A stretch of DNA of 64,000 bases from Tipula vernalis (taxonomy: Eukaryota > Arthropoda > Insecta > Diptera > Tipulidae): contig OY282560.1 in the NCBI GenBank assembly GCA_958295665.1, forward strand, positions 303,797,536-303,861,535. The letters run 5' to 3'. The number at the start of each line of letters is the position of its first letter. Position 1 is the first letter of the stretch. Below the pieces are notes generated by a model that had not been told where the DNA came from, made no database searches, and saw nothing but the letters and a program-made list of their open reading frames with translations. Shown here piece after piece: positions 1 to 10,154 of this stretch. Made by a program: the position numbers and the translations under genes.

Positions 1-1149
1 CCTAGCCCGCTTAAGTAGTTGTCGAAGCAATCCTGTTTGAAGCTTTTGGTTAGCCTATTGACTTTGTTACTTATTCGATTGAAGGTGGTTTTGTCAGCAG
101 GATTTCTGGTGAGATGCCATATTCTCCTTGCCTTTCTCCCTTCCTTGATTTGTTCCCTGATTTCAGCCGGGTATTTGACTTCAATCTCCGCTTTGTCCTT
201 TAATTCTGGGGTAGCTAGACTGGCGGCCATACGAGTGTATTCAATAAAATTGTTTGTTTGTTGTTCCAATTCTTCATTACTTTTAATACTAACTTTTAAT
301 TCAACTTGCTCTTCCAGTTTTTCTCTGAAGAGATCCCAATCCGTGAATCTATTAGTATGGTTTTGCTTTTCATTTTTCTTGATGATTATAGCGCTTACTG
401 ACAACAGTACAGGAATGTGATCAGATGTTAAGTCGTTACCTTCGACTCTAGTGTAACTGGATGAAATACCTTTTATGATGAAGAAATCAAGCAGATCTGG
501 TATTTTTCCTGCATCCGTTGGCCAATACGTTGGCCCCTTGGAGACAGATATTCACATTTGTTTTCATCAATGGCAAATCAAGCAGATCTGGTATTTTTCC
601 TGCATCCGTTGGCCAATACGTTGGCCCCCTTGGAGACAGATATTCACATTTGTTTTCATGAATGGCATTGAACAAAGCATTTCCTTTCCCAGGAGAAATT
701 AGCCTGGAACCCCAAGCTGTATGTTTTATATTATAGTCCCTTCCAATAATAAATCTTGGACCGAGCTTATTAAAGACGTTATTAAATTATAACTTCGTTG
801 GTGTATGCCGTGGAGGACAGTATGCTGCCGCAATATTTAGATCTGCGCCATTATATTGGGTTGAGATAACAGTTGCTTGCATGTAGCTTTCTCGAATATC
901 CTCTTGTTGATTATGTTTGATATTATTTTTAATTAGTACAGCTGAACCACCTCTGGCTCTTTCACTAGGATGGGTTGTCCAGTAGGAATTAAATCCCTTT
1001 ATTCTGAAAAAGCTTTTGTTGGAGAAGTGCGTTTCTGAACTAAGTGCAATATCTATGTTGTTTGTATGGAGACATATTTCCAGTTCTTGGGCTCGTTGGG
1101 TGAGCCCATTAGCGTTCCAAGTTACAATGCGTAGGAACGAGTTAATCAT
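1..1149 (-). pseudogene. Jockey-clade LINE ORF2 fragment (endonuclease domain)
   Basis: Remnant of a non-LTR retrotransposon whose ORF2 would supply the target-nicking endonuclease and reverse transcriptase. The frame at 787-1149 opens with the usual jockey endonuclease start (RIVTWNANGL), has the catalytic-type SSETHF segment and ends in AAYCPP. Further on, the minus-strand reading of 380-440 gives GNDLTSDHIPVLL, matching the conserved SDH motif at the end of the endonuclease domain, followed by the charged linker that precedes the RT. The middle is damaged by a 91-bp tandem duplication (about 488-665) and the frame is not continuous. The RT would lie beyond base 1. Clade assignment is from motif style only. 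Confidence 0.8.
488..665. repeat. 91-bp tandem duplication inside the LINE endonuclease
   Basis: Two nearly identical copies lie head to tail with a period of 91 bases. The second copy has one extra C in its run of Cs. The duplication shifts the endonuclease reading frame and helps explain why the LINE is dead. Confidence 0.85.
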
Positions 1150-1216
1150 TTGTATGTTTGCTGACTGTTTTTGCTAGGCGGATAGAAATTAATTTCTAGT
1201 TTTGCCACCCTTTCTG

Positions 1217-1399
1217 TTAAGTGATCAAGTGTCTGTTGAATTTGACTAAGCTTTTTAATAATTTCAAATGCTTGTTGTTTTGGTTTGATTCATCAGCAGA
1301 TAATTTGGTGATTTGCGCATAGGATAATCCAACTGTGGATGGTGTGATTGTTGTTTGTGGTTTAGCAGCTTCACACAAAGAAAAGATTGCTTTAAACAA
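1217..1399 (-). pseudogene. Possible LINE ORF1 tail or linker remnant
   Basis: A short open frame lies just upstream (minus strand) of the endonuclease frame, where the end of ORF1 would be expected. No zinc knuckle or other diagnostic motif is visible, so the assignment rests on position only. Confidence 0.3.
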
Positions 1400-2460
1400 A
1401 CAAAACTTGCTTCAATTAATAATTTTTACACCATGATATTCAACCTATCAAGCCACTTTATTAAATCAAGAACTGGCCTGAATGATCCAAGAATATTTCG
1501 ATTTTATTGGTTTAAGAAATATTATTTCGATTGAAGCATGTCCATCTAGTATTAATAATAGAAACTTCTTTATTAAACATAGAAATAATTATAATAAATC
1601 AAAGATTAATGTGAAGCTATCCGCTTGCTATATTTAAACAAATTTCATTAAAATTTGATACATCTCTGCTTAAAATCGAGTATACATAATTACTTTAATA
1701 AAGTAATTGTTTGCTTATTTGAACAAAATACTTGGTATACATGAAAACAAAAATTATTAAAATATAGTAATAATTTTAATACGCCATTGATTAATATCGA
1801 GAAAACTGCTTGCTGTCTTTAATCACAAATTTCATTAAAATCTAATCTCGAATAAAGCAATTGTTTGCTTTTTTTAAACAAAATCCTTGCTATATATGAA
1901 AACAAAAACCATTAAATTAGAGCAATAATTTGATATAACGTTTATTTATTTAAAGAAAGTCGCTTGCAATTGGTTGCTTTACTTAAGAAAATACTTACTT
2001 CATTTCAATAGCATTTCTGCTTGATATTAGTAAATTATTCATTATGACAAGGTTCACATAAATCGCAGCTTACTAACATACCCTTACAAACAACTTCTTG
2101 TATGAATATTTTAAACCGAATATTTTAAACCCTCAAACCGGGAACAATAATTATTTACCATTGCCGAATATCATTATTAAAGGGCTTTATTAAAATAATA
2201 AAAACACATTTGGTTGTTTTAAATAATTAAAATAAAATTTCTTTTAATTTTTATTAAAAATAATTATTACAGATTATATTATACTCTTAATTTAAATATA
2301 AAATTTTTTATTTATATATATTTCAAAATATGCATGTAAATGATTATTATTAAATATTAGTTATTATTGTTTAAATAATTAATTAAAGTTATTTTAGGAT
2401 TTCAGTTGTACCATCGTTTCGTTTTTGTACGTTTTTTTGTTGCAAAAATAATTAATTTTT
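1400..2460. other. AT-rich region with diverged tandem units, no gene
   Basis: No coding frame is visible. Two related blocks of about 150-190 bp (about 1605-1795 and 1795-1940) share the order GCTTGCT, AAATTTCATTAAAAT, AATTGTTTGCTT, AACAAAATnCTTG and ATGAAAACAAAAA. They look like diverged tandem or subterminal repeats of an unidentified element. Confidence 0.45.
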
Positions 2461-2495
2461 CGATACGTATTACATATATACATATATTATTTATA

Positions 2496-2496
<1 letters not shown>

Positions 2497-2562
<66 letters not shown>
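2497..2562. repeat. (AT)n microsatellite, left of errantivirus A
   Basis: Alternating AT/TA run interrupted by a few C bases. It is continued on the far side of errantivirus A at 10059-10130, so both are halves of one microsatellite that was the insertion target. Confidence 0.9.
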
Positions 2563-2568
<6 letters not shown>

Positions 2569-2891
2569 GGATTTATAGTTTATAAATACATAAAAAAAAT
2601 TATTTCTTTTCTTTTTAAATTTTATTTTACACATTTGAGTTATACATTAGACCTTAATGCTAACAAGATCAAAACTTAACTAACTTACTTAATTTTATTT
2701 TACCTTTCTTGTAACTTAAAAATGCTTACTTTACTTAATTGATTAAATTATAAAATAGAACAACACGTTGGTATCAGGTTTATTGGAATTTGTATAGACA
2801 GCGCGTGGCGGCGCAACATCCGGCCAGGATGTACATCAGCATTTTATATTATCGTAATAATTATGCATCAGCATTATGGGTTCCCATAACT
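2563..2891 (-). repeat. 3' LTR of errantivirus A
   Basis: In element orientation it starts AGTTATGGGAACC and ends CCAAAATT, the AGT...AATT style of gypsy-group LTRs. It matches 9730-10058 over the full 329 bases as far as I can read. Confidence 0.93.
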
Positions 2892-4462
2892 CCTCCCTGG
2901 GGTAGAGAAAGAACGTCCTCGTTCTTTGGTGTAATCCCTATTTTTACCAAAAGATCCCGGTATTGTGAGTTCGCATTTGGCTCTGTAGGTTTTGTGGTTG
3001 AACTTCTTGGATTGTCTACTTTTATTGTTGTTGTGTGCCTTTGGATGCTGGCGTAGATTAGTAATATTATTATTCCGATGGTTGATAATGATAACCCTCC
3101 CGATAATGACCATATCCATGTTTGATGGTTTATTTGTTTCAGGTAGACTTTGTTCAGTTGTTTCCTGTTTTCAATATTTTCCTGGACGATTTCGTCAACA
3201 CTAATTTCTTTTATTAATTGACGAATGGCTTGGATATTGTGGAGTGCACCCTGGATTTCCATCTTTTCACTTTTGATTTCGTATGATTTAAATTTTTTGT
3301 TCTTAAAAGTTACTGTACAGTTCCAAAACGATATTAGAAAATTTCCATCTAATATTCGGTTGTTAGGGCCACAGTCCGAAGAAAGTGTTTCGTTTTTTGC
3401 ATTTGATATTACCAGTTTGTCTTCAGCGATAAATTGTAGCGTAGTTTCCTTTTCTTTTGTCACGTTACAATGGCTTCTTGTCCCCATTACAAGTGGTAAT
3501 ATACAATTATCCTCGAATTCTTTAATCTCAGAGTGTTTTTGTACAAAGTTGCCATGCTTTGTTGTTGTAAACAATTTTTGGTTTGTTCGAATGAGATATT
3601 GTGGATAGTCTCTGATTATTGTATTATTGATGATTAGTGGTATTATCATCATCGCTGTTGATTTTTCTTCTTCTAATTTGGGTACTTGTAATATGTAGAG
3701 CAGGGTATCGTCATTAACTGCTATTTTTGGTGTTACGTACTGAAGTGCCTCATCCGGCAGTGAAATATTAACGCCTTGGTTTATCATCAGGTCTTTGATT
3801 AGGATGACTTCTTTCAAAGATAAGATTTTATTGCTGGGTAATTCGGACTTAGTTCTTATTATTGCCTCCTGGATATCCTCCAATATGCCATTAACTGTAT
3901 CTATATTAATTATGGTTGTGATTAGTTCGATTTCTGTGAGAGTTATTCTGTTAGCTATTGTATTATTTGTTATTGCTTTATTTACTGTATCTGTAATTAG
4001 CTGTATTCGCTGGTTTATTCTTTCATTTATTTGGTACTGCTGGTTGTTTTGAGTTATAAGGTCGTCCATTGTACTGTTAATGATGCTTAGGTCTTGTGCA
4101 TCTGGTGTGCCGGCGATCCATTTCCAGGCAGATCCTAATGTGTCCCATCTTTTCCGTCTCCTTCGATGGATTGGTTTGATTTGATAGAAATTGTTGTTCA
4201 GTTTTCTTAGTTTTTGTTCTACTATTTTATAAATTTCTAGCCTATCATTTACTTTATTTATAATAAACTTATTCATTGATTTTATAACATTCTCTAAATT
4301 TCTTAAATCTATTGGGTGTATTAACTTAATGTTTCCAATTTGTAATTTACAATCATTAGTTTTTATTACTAGAATGGGGTCTTTGTGCAAATTTTTTATT
4401 TCTAACTTTTGTGTATTGCCAAATTGAGTTAAGGACATTAATAATAAAAATTTTGAAAACAT
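2861..4462 (-). CDS. env: Errantivirus A envelope (Env/F-like) protein
   Basis: 533 aa. A hydrophobic leader (residues 1-15) serves as signal peptide. A run of basic residues at 100-105 (RRRRKR) is a furin-type cleavage site, followed by the W-x-x-x-G...K-x-I-A-G-T-x-D pattern seen in errantivirus Env and baculovirus F proteins. A hydrophobic anchor precedes a short cytoplasmic tail. The frame begins 28 bases after the pol stop and its last codons run into the 3' LTR. In gypsy-group elements env is made from a spliced subgenomic RNA; I did not identify the splice sites. The length is near the family norm and no stop interrupts it. Confidence 0.88.
   Translation of the reverse strand: MFSKFLLLMSLTQFGNTQKLEIKNLHKDPILVIKTNDCKLQIGNIKLIHPIDLRNLENVIKSMNKFIINKVNDRLEIYKIVEQKLRKLNNNFYQIKPIHRRRRKRWDTLGSAWKWIAGTPDAQDLSIINSTMDDLITQNNQQYQINERINQRIQLITDTVNKAITNNTIANRITLTEIELITTIINIDTVNGILEDIQEAIIRTKSELPSNKILSLKEVILIKDLMINQGVNISLPDEALQYVTPKIAVNDDTLLYILQVPKLEEEKSTAMMIIPLIINNTIIRDYPQYLIRTNQKLFTTTKHGNFVQKHSEIKEFEDNCILPLVMGTRSHCNVTKEKETTLQFIAEDKLVISNAKNETLSSDCGPNNRILDGNFLISFWNCTVTFKNKKFKSYEIKSEKMEIQGALHNIQAIRQLIKEISVDEIVQENIENRKQLNKVYLKQINHQTWIWSLSGGLSLSTIGIIILLIYASIQRHTTTIKVDNPRSSTTKPTEPNANSQYRDLLVKIGITPKNEDVLSLPQGGVMGTHNADA
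2892..2898 (-). other. Polypurine tract of errantivirus A
   Basis: AGGGAGG on the minus strand directly abuts the AGTTATGG start of the 3' LTR, the expected place for plus-strand DNA priming. Confidence 0.7.
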
Positions 4463-4490
4463 TTTCTGAAATGAGAAAAAAAATTTTAGT

Positions 4491-7400
4491 TTATTGTTTT
4501 TTTATCCTTTTTATTTTATTTTTATTCCTTTTAATATTGTTACTGGTTTTAAAAGTTTTTAGAGTTATTTCCTTAATTTTTGTCTCGACCCCTCTTGGTT
4601 GACTTTTTGTTCTTATATTTGGTTTTACAAAGACAGATTGGTTATTTGTTAATATTGGGGGTTCTTCTTTTGCACTGTTAATTTTTGTTATTTTATTTTT
4701 TGTTAATTCTAACTTATCACCTACATTCTTAAATATAATGTTTGCCTGTGCTTGAATTTCATTTGGGGACAAAAGATTGCTTTGGTTAAAAATAACCTCA
4801 TTTGGCGTGAAGCCAGTGGATGAATGCACAGAACTATTGTAAAGTGCCACAGCGAGTTCTATGGCCGTTAGTGTATCGGCTTTTGGGACTTTATCCTTAT
4901 TAGTATTATATATTTCAATAATAGTAGAGTGAGTCTTCTCTATTTGTCCGTTCGACTCAGAAGAGGATGTGTATTCTAACCTGACGTTAAGTCTGCTTAG
5001 ATATTCTTTGAATTGTGCCGATTGGAATGTCGTTTCGTGATCAGAAACGATACTATTTGGTATTCCAAATAGTGTGAAATATTTTGTGAGTGCCGATGTT
5101 ACATCCACTAAATTTTTAGTGTTGATATGAACCATTTGAAGGTGCTTTGAAAATGCGTCTATTATTGAGAGAAAACTAATTTTGTTGATACTGAAAATAT
5201 CAATGTGCACTCTTTCTAGAGGTTTTTTTGTAATTGGCCTCGGTGAGATTTTTATGTTATAGGGTCGACGATCATATTTGTGTGTGTTACACACGTTGCA
5301 TGCGTTAACATGGCTTTTGATTTTATTGGTGAAGTTTGGGAAGAAATAAGACCTTCTAATTTGGCTTTCAACCTCTTTTATGCCTCTGTGGGCTCGCTCA
5401 TGCTCTTTTATTATAATGGCGTTTTGACGGTCTGGACTTTTCACATCCTCGACCATTTTGGTAACGAAAACCAAATGGCCATTTTGGGAGAATTCTTGTT
5501 TAAAACATTCCTGAATTTTACCGTATAGGATTTCAGGTGCGAGAATTGCGGATTGTTTTCCGTTGTGGTATTTTTTTATGAAGTCTGTAATATCTTCCAG
5601 TTCGAATGAGTTCTTCGAAATAATTATTCTATTAAAATTTGGAAATATGTTTTCTGTGATTATTACATCTAAGTTTGAAAGTTTAAAAACTAATTGGTTC
5701 CTGTAGTAATTGAGAGGTCTTTCTGAAAAATGAATAAAATACTCATCCGATGTATTAGCAGAGTGGATTGTGTCCATCTCGCTACTATTTTCTTGAAGGT
5801 TTTCTGCAACTTCTTCAGGTCTATTTAACACACTATCTGAAGCTTGGTTAACGTTTAGTTCAGTTGTATTTCCTTTTGGCATTCTGCTAAGCGCGTCTGC
5901 GACGACGTTGGCTTTGCCTTCTTTATAAATGACATTGTAGTCATAATTTTCTAATTCAAGTCTCCATCTTAAGATCTTCGAATTTTTTTCGGAAGACTTT
6001 ATGAACGTCAGTGGCTTATGGTCAGTCACCAGCGTAAATTTGTTACCGTAAAGGTAAGGCTGGTACTTTTTTACTGCCCAAATAATCGCCAGTGCCTCCT
6101 TCTCATTGGTGGCGTAGTTGATTTCTGTCTTATTCAGTGTCCTTGATGCAAATGCGATAGGCCTTTCGATGTGATTTTGGACTTGAGAGAGAACTGCGCC
6201 TAATGCGTATTCTGAAGCGTCCGTTGTCAGAATAAAAGGTTTATTGAAGTCAGGATACGTAAGTATCTGATCTGTAGCTATCGTTGCCTTAAGCGTCTCG
6301 AATGATTTTCTATATTCCTGGTCAGTCATATCTAATGGCACATCTTTTTTTAGATACTTGGTCATATTTTTGGCAATTTTTGAATAGTCTTTGATAAATC
6401 GCCTATAGTATCCCGATAGACCCAGAAACTGTTTTATTTCCGTAGGAGTTTTGGGTAGTGGCCATTCTAAGATCTTTTTTATTTTATCCTTATTAGGTTT
6501 TACGCCATCTTGAGTTATGACGTGTCCTAAGAACTCCGTTTCTTTTTTCAAAAATTCGCACTTATCAAGCTGAATTTTTAGATTAAATAGTGCTAATCTT
6601 TGTAAGACAGTTTTTAAATTGTTAATATGAGATTGAAGATTTTCTCCTAAAACAACTATATCATCCAAATAGACGTGACATTTTTTTCCCAACAACCCAT
6701 GTAATACATTATTCATGGCCCTTTGAAAAGTAGCAGGCCCATTTTTCAGACCAAAAGGCATCCGGCAAAACTCGAAATGACCTTTGTCAGTTGAAAAAGC
6801 GGTTTTTTCCTGCGACTTAACGTCCATGGGAATCTGATGAAAACCAGACTTCAAGTCAAGAGTAGTGAAGTATTCTGATTTTCCCAGATTGTCTAAGATC
6901 TCTTCTATTTGGGGAATTGGGTATTTGTCATCAATTGTTTTTTCATTCAATTTCCTATAATCAATGACAACCCTAACTTTGCGAGTTCCAGACGCATCGG
7001 CCTTTTTTGGAACCACCCAAATTGGTGAGGAATATGGGCTATTTGAGTTTTTGATGATGCCGCTGTCCAGCATTTCTTGCACTTGGTCCTCGACATCTTT
7101 TTTAAATGTGTGAGGATACCGGTAGGTTTTCGTATAAACTGGTATCTCGTCCCTAGTTTGAATTTTATGTTTAATAATTGTTGTGGCTGATAGTTTTTCG
7201 TTTTGCCGCAACAGTACTGATTGGTTTTCAAAAAGTGTGTTGACAAGAGTTGTTTTCTCCAGTTCAGCTAGATGGCTTGTTCTGATTAACTCATCTATAG
7301 CTTGTTTACTGATTAGTGAATTTCCGGATATCGGTATAGGTTTCAACGTCTCAAAATTATTTATTTCTAATTTTAGTTTTGGTAAATGATATGGTGGATC

Positions 7401-7784
7401 TGGATCATTGGATAGTATGTTAACCGTTGTTTGGTTACCGTTAGCTTTATACAAGCCAGGTTGTATCGTAATATTTTGATCTAATTTACTAAAGGTTGGT
7501 ACATACCAGTCTCCTATCTGATTCGTTTTAAAGACTACTGTGTGATTGTAGAAGTTCTCCGTTGGGTAGTAACGGTAAAACTTGAAGGTTATATTATCCA
7601 TTGTTATTGTTTTTGTTTCGAAATCAATTTTCGCATTGGTCTTAGCCATGTATTCTGAGCCTAAAATTCCGTCAAAGAATCTGTGAAAGTTTAGTTCATG
7701 GTAAGTTTGTATAGGTAGTTTTTCACTTAATAAATTTATTTTACATTTTAGATTTACTGTATGTGTGCCTAATATGTTTTTCAC
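4491..7784 (-). CDS. pol: Errantivirus A Pol (protease, RT, RNase H, integrase)
   Basis: The listed start is a GTG within a longer open frame. Upstream codons to about 7920 encode the protease active site DTGA, so Pol is really made by -1 frameshifting from gag. Counting from the listed start: RT FGLKNGP near 345 and YLDD at 372-375; RNase H TDAS at 521-524; integrase zinc residues H795, H799, C829, C832; catalytic triad D862, D915, E949. All are intact. The frame has no internal stop over about 1,140 codons, so the element could still encode active enzymes. Confidence 0.93.
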   Translation of the reverse strand: MKNILGTHTVNLKCKINLLSEKLPIQTYHELNFHRFFDGILGSEYMAKTNAKIDFETKTITMDNITFKFYRYYPTENFYNHTVVFKTNQIGDWYVPTFSKLDQNITIQPGLYKANGNQTTVNILSNDPDPPYHLPKLKLEINNFETLKPIPISGNSLISKQAIDELIRTSHLAELEKTTLVNTLFENQSVLLRQNEKLSATTIIKHKIQTRDEIPVYTKTYRYPHTFKKDVEDQVQEMLDSGIIKNSNSPYSSPIWVVPKKADASGTRKVRVVIDYRKLNEKTIDDKYPIPQIEEILDNLGKSEYFTTLDLKSGFHQIPMDVKSQEKTAFSTDKGHFEFCRMPFGLKNGPATFQRAMNNVLHGLLGKKCHVYLDDIVVLGENLQSHINNLKTVLQRLALFNLKIQLDKCEFLKKETEFLGHVITQDGVKPNKDKIKKILEWPLPKTPTEIKQFLGLSGYYRRFIKDYSKIAKNMTKYLKKDVPLDMTDQEYRKSFETLKATIATDQILTYPDFNKPFILTTDASEYALGAVLSQVQNHIERPIAFASRTLNKTEINYATNEKEALAIIWAVKKYQPYLYGNKFTLVTDHKPLTFIKSSEKNSKILRWRLELENYDYNVIYKEGKANVVADALSRMPKGNTTELNVNQASDSVLNRPEEVAENLQENSSEMDTIHSANTSDEYFIHFSERPLNYYRNQLVFKLSNLDVIITENIFPNFNRIIISKNSFELEDITDFIKKYHNGKQSAILAPEILYGKIQECFKQEFSQNGHLVFVTKMVEDVKSPDRQNAIIIKEHERAHRGIKEVESQIRRSYFFPNFTNKIKSHVNACNVCNTHKYDRRPYNIKISPRPITKKPLERVHIDIFSINKISFLSIIDAFSKHLQMVHINTKNLVDVTSALTKYFTLFGIPNSIVSDHETTFQSAQFKEYLSRLNVRLEYTSSSESNGQIEKTHSTIIEIYNTNKDKVPKADTLTAIELAVALYNSSVHSSTGFTPNEVIFNQSNLLSPNEIQAQANIIFKNVGDKLELTKNKITKINSAKEEPPILTNNQSVFVKPNIRTKSQPRGVETKIKEITLKTFKTSNNIKRNKNKIKRIKKQ

Positions 7785-7921
7785 TGTTATTTTATGTGAT
7801 TCTAGTAATTTTTTAGGTGCTATACCGGGTTTAAGTATGTTCTTATTAGCACCGGTATCTATTAATAATTTAACTGTTTTATTTAATATTGGTTGGTTGA
7901 GGATTAGGTAGGGTAGAAAAT
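7785..7921 (-). CDS. Pol frame upstream extension with protease active site
   Basis: The pol frame stays open here and reads LLIDTGANKNIL, the aspartic protease core. It overlaps the end of the gag region in the -1 frame, the arrangement expected for ribosomal frameshifting. I did not pin down the slippery site. Confidence 0.75.
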
Positions 7922-9067
7922 TTAAGTGTCTAAACCTATTTCCTGATCCTCTTGAAAATTTTGTTCTTCGGAACTCGATTCTGTGTGATTAATGTCGATT
8001 TCCTGTTCTTCGTCTTCACACACTTCATGATTATTTATTAATTTACGATTGAAAGAATTTCTTGTTCTCATTGAAAGGTCCACCTCCATAGGTATTGGTT
8101 TATCCTTTACAGAGTAACTTTGTCTCCTTTCGTTCGTATTTACAAATTGATTGGGTTTTAACTGAACCATATTATTTCTTATTTGGTTCCCGTTTCCCGG
8201 TTTTTGTGTGGTTGTTTGGTGATTGTTCTGATTTAACGGCTTCTTCGAGTTGTTAGAAATTAACTCGTTGCAGTTAAATTTACAGAGGAAAGCATACGCT
8301 TCCTCTATACCTTTGGGCTTTGCAGCTTGCGCGTACCCGAAATAAGGTTTACGTAAACCTGAAATAAATGCGGCTAACGCATCTTCATCGATGAACGCGT
8401 TAATAGCGATCCACGATTCATTGTATAATTTGTTTTGTTTTGATAGTCCCTTTATATTTTGCACTATCTCTTTCATTTTGTTGAAGTAAGAATGGATCGT
8501 TGTTCCTTCACTTTGCTTTGTTGACCAAAGCTGTGATTTATAAAACGATAGTTCCTGTCGGTCCCCTAGGGCTTCCATTAGGATTTCTTTTACTTCTTTA
8601 AACGTTTTCGGATTGCCAGCTAGACATAATACGTCTTTGGCTCGTCCTTCAATTTTATTATTAACTGCTTGTAGATAAAGATAGAACTGTTGTTCTGGGA
8701 CCAATGGCTCAAATACGCCAAGTGTGTCCTCTACCGTCTTTATCCAAGCGGTAAGTTGCTTACGATTCCCATCGAATGAGGGTATCGATTTTATAGGGTC
8801 TGGTATCCTGAACAGATCCAGTACGTTTACTTTATTGACAGGCTCGGGTTTTTCTTCACGTAGCGGTTGTTCAAACCTTTGGTTCAAGTACGCCAATACT
8901 TGGTCGTGCTCTGTTTGTTTTGTGTTCAATTTCTGGAGTTGTTCTGCTATAGTATTTAGTTGTGCAGTAATTTGCGCCTCCATTGTTATTGGGAATGTTT
9001 CGATACTATTCTCGTCCAGATTCCTATTAATATCGAAAATTTCTCTTGATTTCTTTCCCATACACAA
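7922..9067 (-). CDS. gag: Errantivirus A Gag
   Basis: 381 aa from the first ATG; an internal ATG at residue 29 (MEAQITAQLN) may be the true start. Early residues include a Q/L-rich coiled segment, then a capsid-like body with the IPSFDG...LTAWIKTVEDTL pattern common to gypsy Gag. The C-terminal third is Q/N-rich and acidic at the very end. No CCHC knuckle is visible, as in many errantiviruses. It is encoded directly upstream of pol in the 0 frame. Confidence 0.88.
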   Translation of the reverse strand: MCMGKKSREIFDINRNLDENSIETFPITMEAQITAQLNTIAEQLQKLNTKQTEHDQVLAYLNQRFEQPLREEKPEPVNKVNVLDLFRIPDPIKSIPSFDGNRKQLTAWIKTVEDTLGVFEPLVPEQQFYLYLQAVNNKIEGRAKDVLCLAGNPKTFKEVKEILMEALGDRQELSFYKSQLWSTKQSEGTTIHSYFNKMKEIVQNIKGLSKQNKLYNESWIAINAFIDEDALAAFISGLRKPYFGYAQAAKPKGIEEAYAFLCKFNCNELISNNSKKPLNQNNHQTTTQKPGNGNQIRNNMVQLKPNQFVNTNERRQSYSVKDKPIPMEVDLSMRTRNSFNRKLINNHEVCEDEEQEIDINHTESSSEEQNFQEDQEIGLDT

Positions 9068-9729
9068 TTAAAAAAATTGAACTATTTTTCTTGGTTTTCC
9101 GTGCCTATCTAGTAGTACACCGAAAAAAAAATTTTATCGTCTCTATCTTGTAGTGGACGAATTGACAGGTCTACGTCTATCTAGTAGTGCGTAACTTTGC
9201 CAAAATAGGTAACACTTTTATTTTTTATCTAGGTTTACGTTAAATTTTGGATAAGAAATCACCGAAAAAAAATTGTATCGTCTCTATCTTGTAGTGGACG
9301 ATTTGACAGGTCTACGTCTATCTAGTAGTGCGCAATTTAGTCAGAATTGGTAACACTTTGTTTTTTAAAAATTTACGTTGTTTTAGATAATAATAAAAAA
9401 AACTCTTACCTATAGATGCGAAATGTAGTTCTACGTCTATCGTTTGTAGTGCGAGAATTACAATTCCGTGTTGCTGTCGTGTTGAGCTGGTTCGTGTAAA
9501 AGCTTAGTAAACTGGGTGGAATCCTAAATCCTCGTAGCGGTTATAAATAACCTTCAGCATGAGACGTCAAGAAAAAAAATGTGGTTCGCTTGTATCACTG
9601 CGATCACTAATCACAAAAAGTTTTTACTTTTATATTTTTCTTAACAGATTCACTTTAAAATGAGTTTTTATTTGCTCATTTCTTTACACATCACTTTACT
9701 TTACTATTTACACTCCGCTAGGCTGCGCC
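9068..9729 (-). promoter_or_regulatory. 5' leader of errantivirus A with repeated motif array
   Basis: Untranslated leader between the primer-binding site and gag. Six copies of a 15-18-bp motif related to TCTATCTAGTAGTGC (plus strand) occur at 9104-9118, 9141-9156, 9175-9190, 9282-9297, 9316-9331 and 9435-9452. They are partly organised in two 141-bp blocks that also share a run of As and a GACAGGTCTACG segment. The position corresponds to that of the Su(Hw)-binding insulator in Drosophila gypsy, but the motif itself differs from the gypsy one. Confidence 0.7.
9712..9729 (-). other. Primer-binding site of errantivirus A
   Basis: GGCGCAGCCTAGCGG on the minus strand directly follows the LTR end (AATT). 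The TGGCGC start is typical of gypsy-group primer-binding sites. I could not name the priming tRNA. Confidence 0.65.
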
Positions 9730-10053
9730 AATTTTGGATTTATAGTTTATAAATACATAAAAAAAATTATTTCTTTTCTTTTTAAATTTTATTTTACACA
9801 TTTGAGTTATACATTAGACCTTAATGCTAACAAGATCAAAACTTAACTAACTTACTTAATTTTATTTTACCTTTCTTGTAACTTAAAAATGCTTACTTTA
9901 CTTAATTGATTAAATTATAAAATAGAACAACACGTTGGTATCAGGTTTATTGGAATTTGTATAGACAGCGCGTGGCGGCGCAACATCCGGCCAGGATGTA
10001 CATCAGCATTTTATATTATCGTAATAATTATGCATCAGCATTATGGGTTCCCA

Positions 10054-10058
<5 letters not shown>
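9730..10058 (-). repeat. 5' LTR of errantivirus A
   Basis: 329 bp, same sequence as 2563-2891. As 5' LTR it would hold the promoter. It abuts the leader at the primer-binding site and the microsatellite at its outer end. Confidence 0.93.

Positions 10059-10130
<72 letters not shown>
10059..10130. repeat. (AT)n microsatellite, right of errantivirus A
   Basis: Uninterrupted TA repeat of about 70 bp that begins at the last base of the LTR. It is the other half of the microsatellite at 2497-2562. Confidence 0.92.
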
Positions 10131-10132
<2 letters not shown>

Positions 10133-10154
10133 CTTTTGATTTGTAATAAAAACA

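Larger units (their letters stand above)
2563..10058 (-). mobile_element. Errantivirus A (Ty3/gypsy with env), apparently complete
   Basis: A 7.5-kb proviral element read on the minus strand: 5' LTR (9730-10058), leader, gag, pol, env, polypurine tract, 3' LTR (2563-2891). The two 329-bp LTRs look identical. gag and pol are in frames related by a -1 shift. Pol keeps the catalytic residues of protease, RT and integrase, and env keeps a basic cleavage site and a membrane anchor. It lies between two halves of an (AT)n run, which fits the YRYR (TATA-like) four-base target known for errantiviruses, although the run hides the exact duplication. Errantiviruses are arthropod elements, so this is also the best clue to the host. 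Confidence 0.93.

Noticed and set aside
475..702. Plus-strand open frame of 75 codons in the LINE
   Set aside because: It is the antisense of the 91-bp duplication; its internal repeat is copied DNA, not protein design.
3225..4052. Plus-strand frames with hydrophobic stretches
   Set aside because: They are antisense to the env gene of errantivirus A, which has clear family features on the other strand.
9957..10139. Frame ending in a long Ile-Tyr repeat
   Set aside because: It reads from LTR into the (AT)n microsatellite; not a gene.
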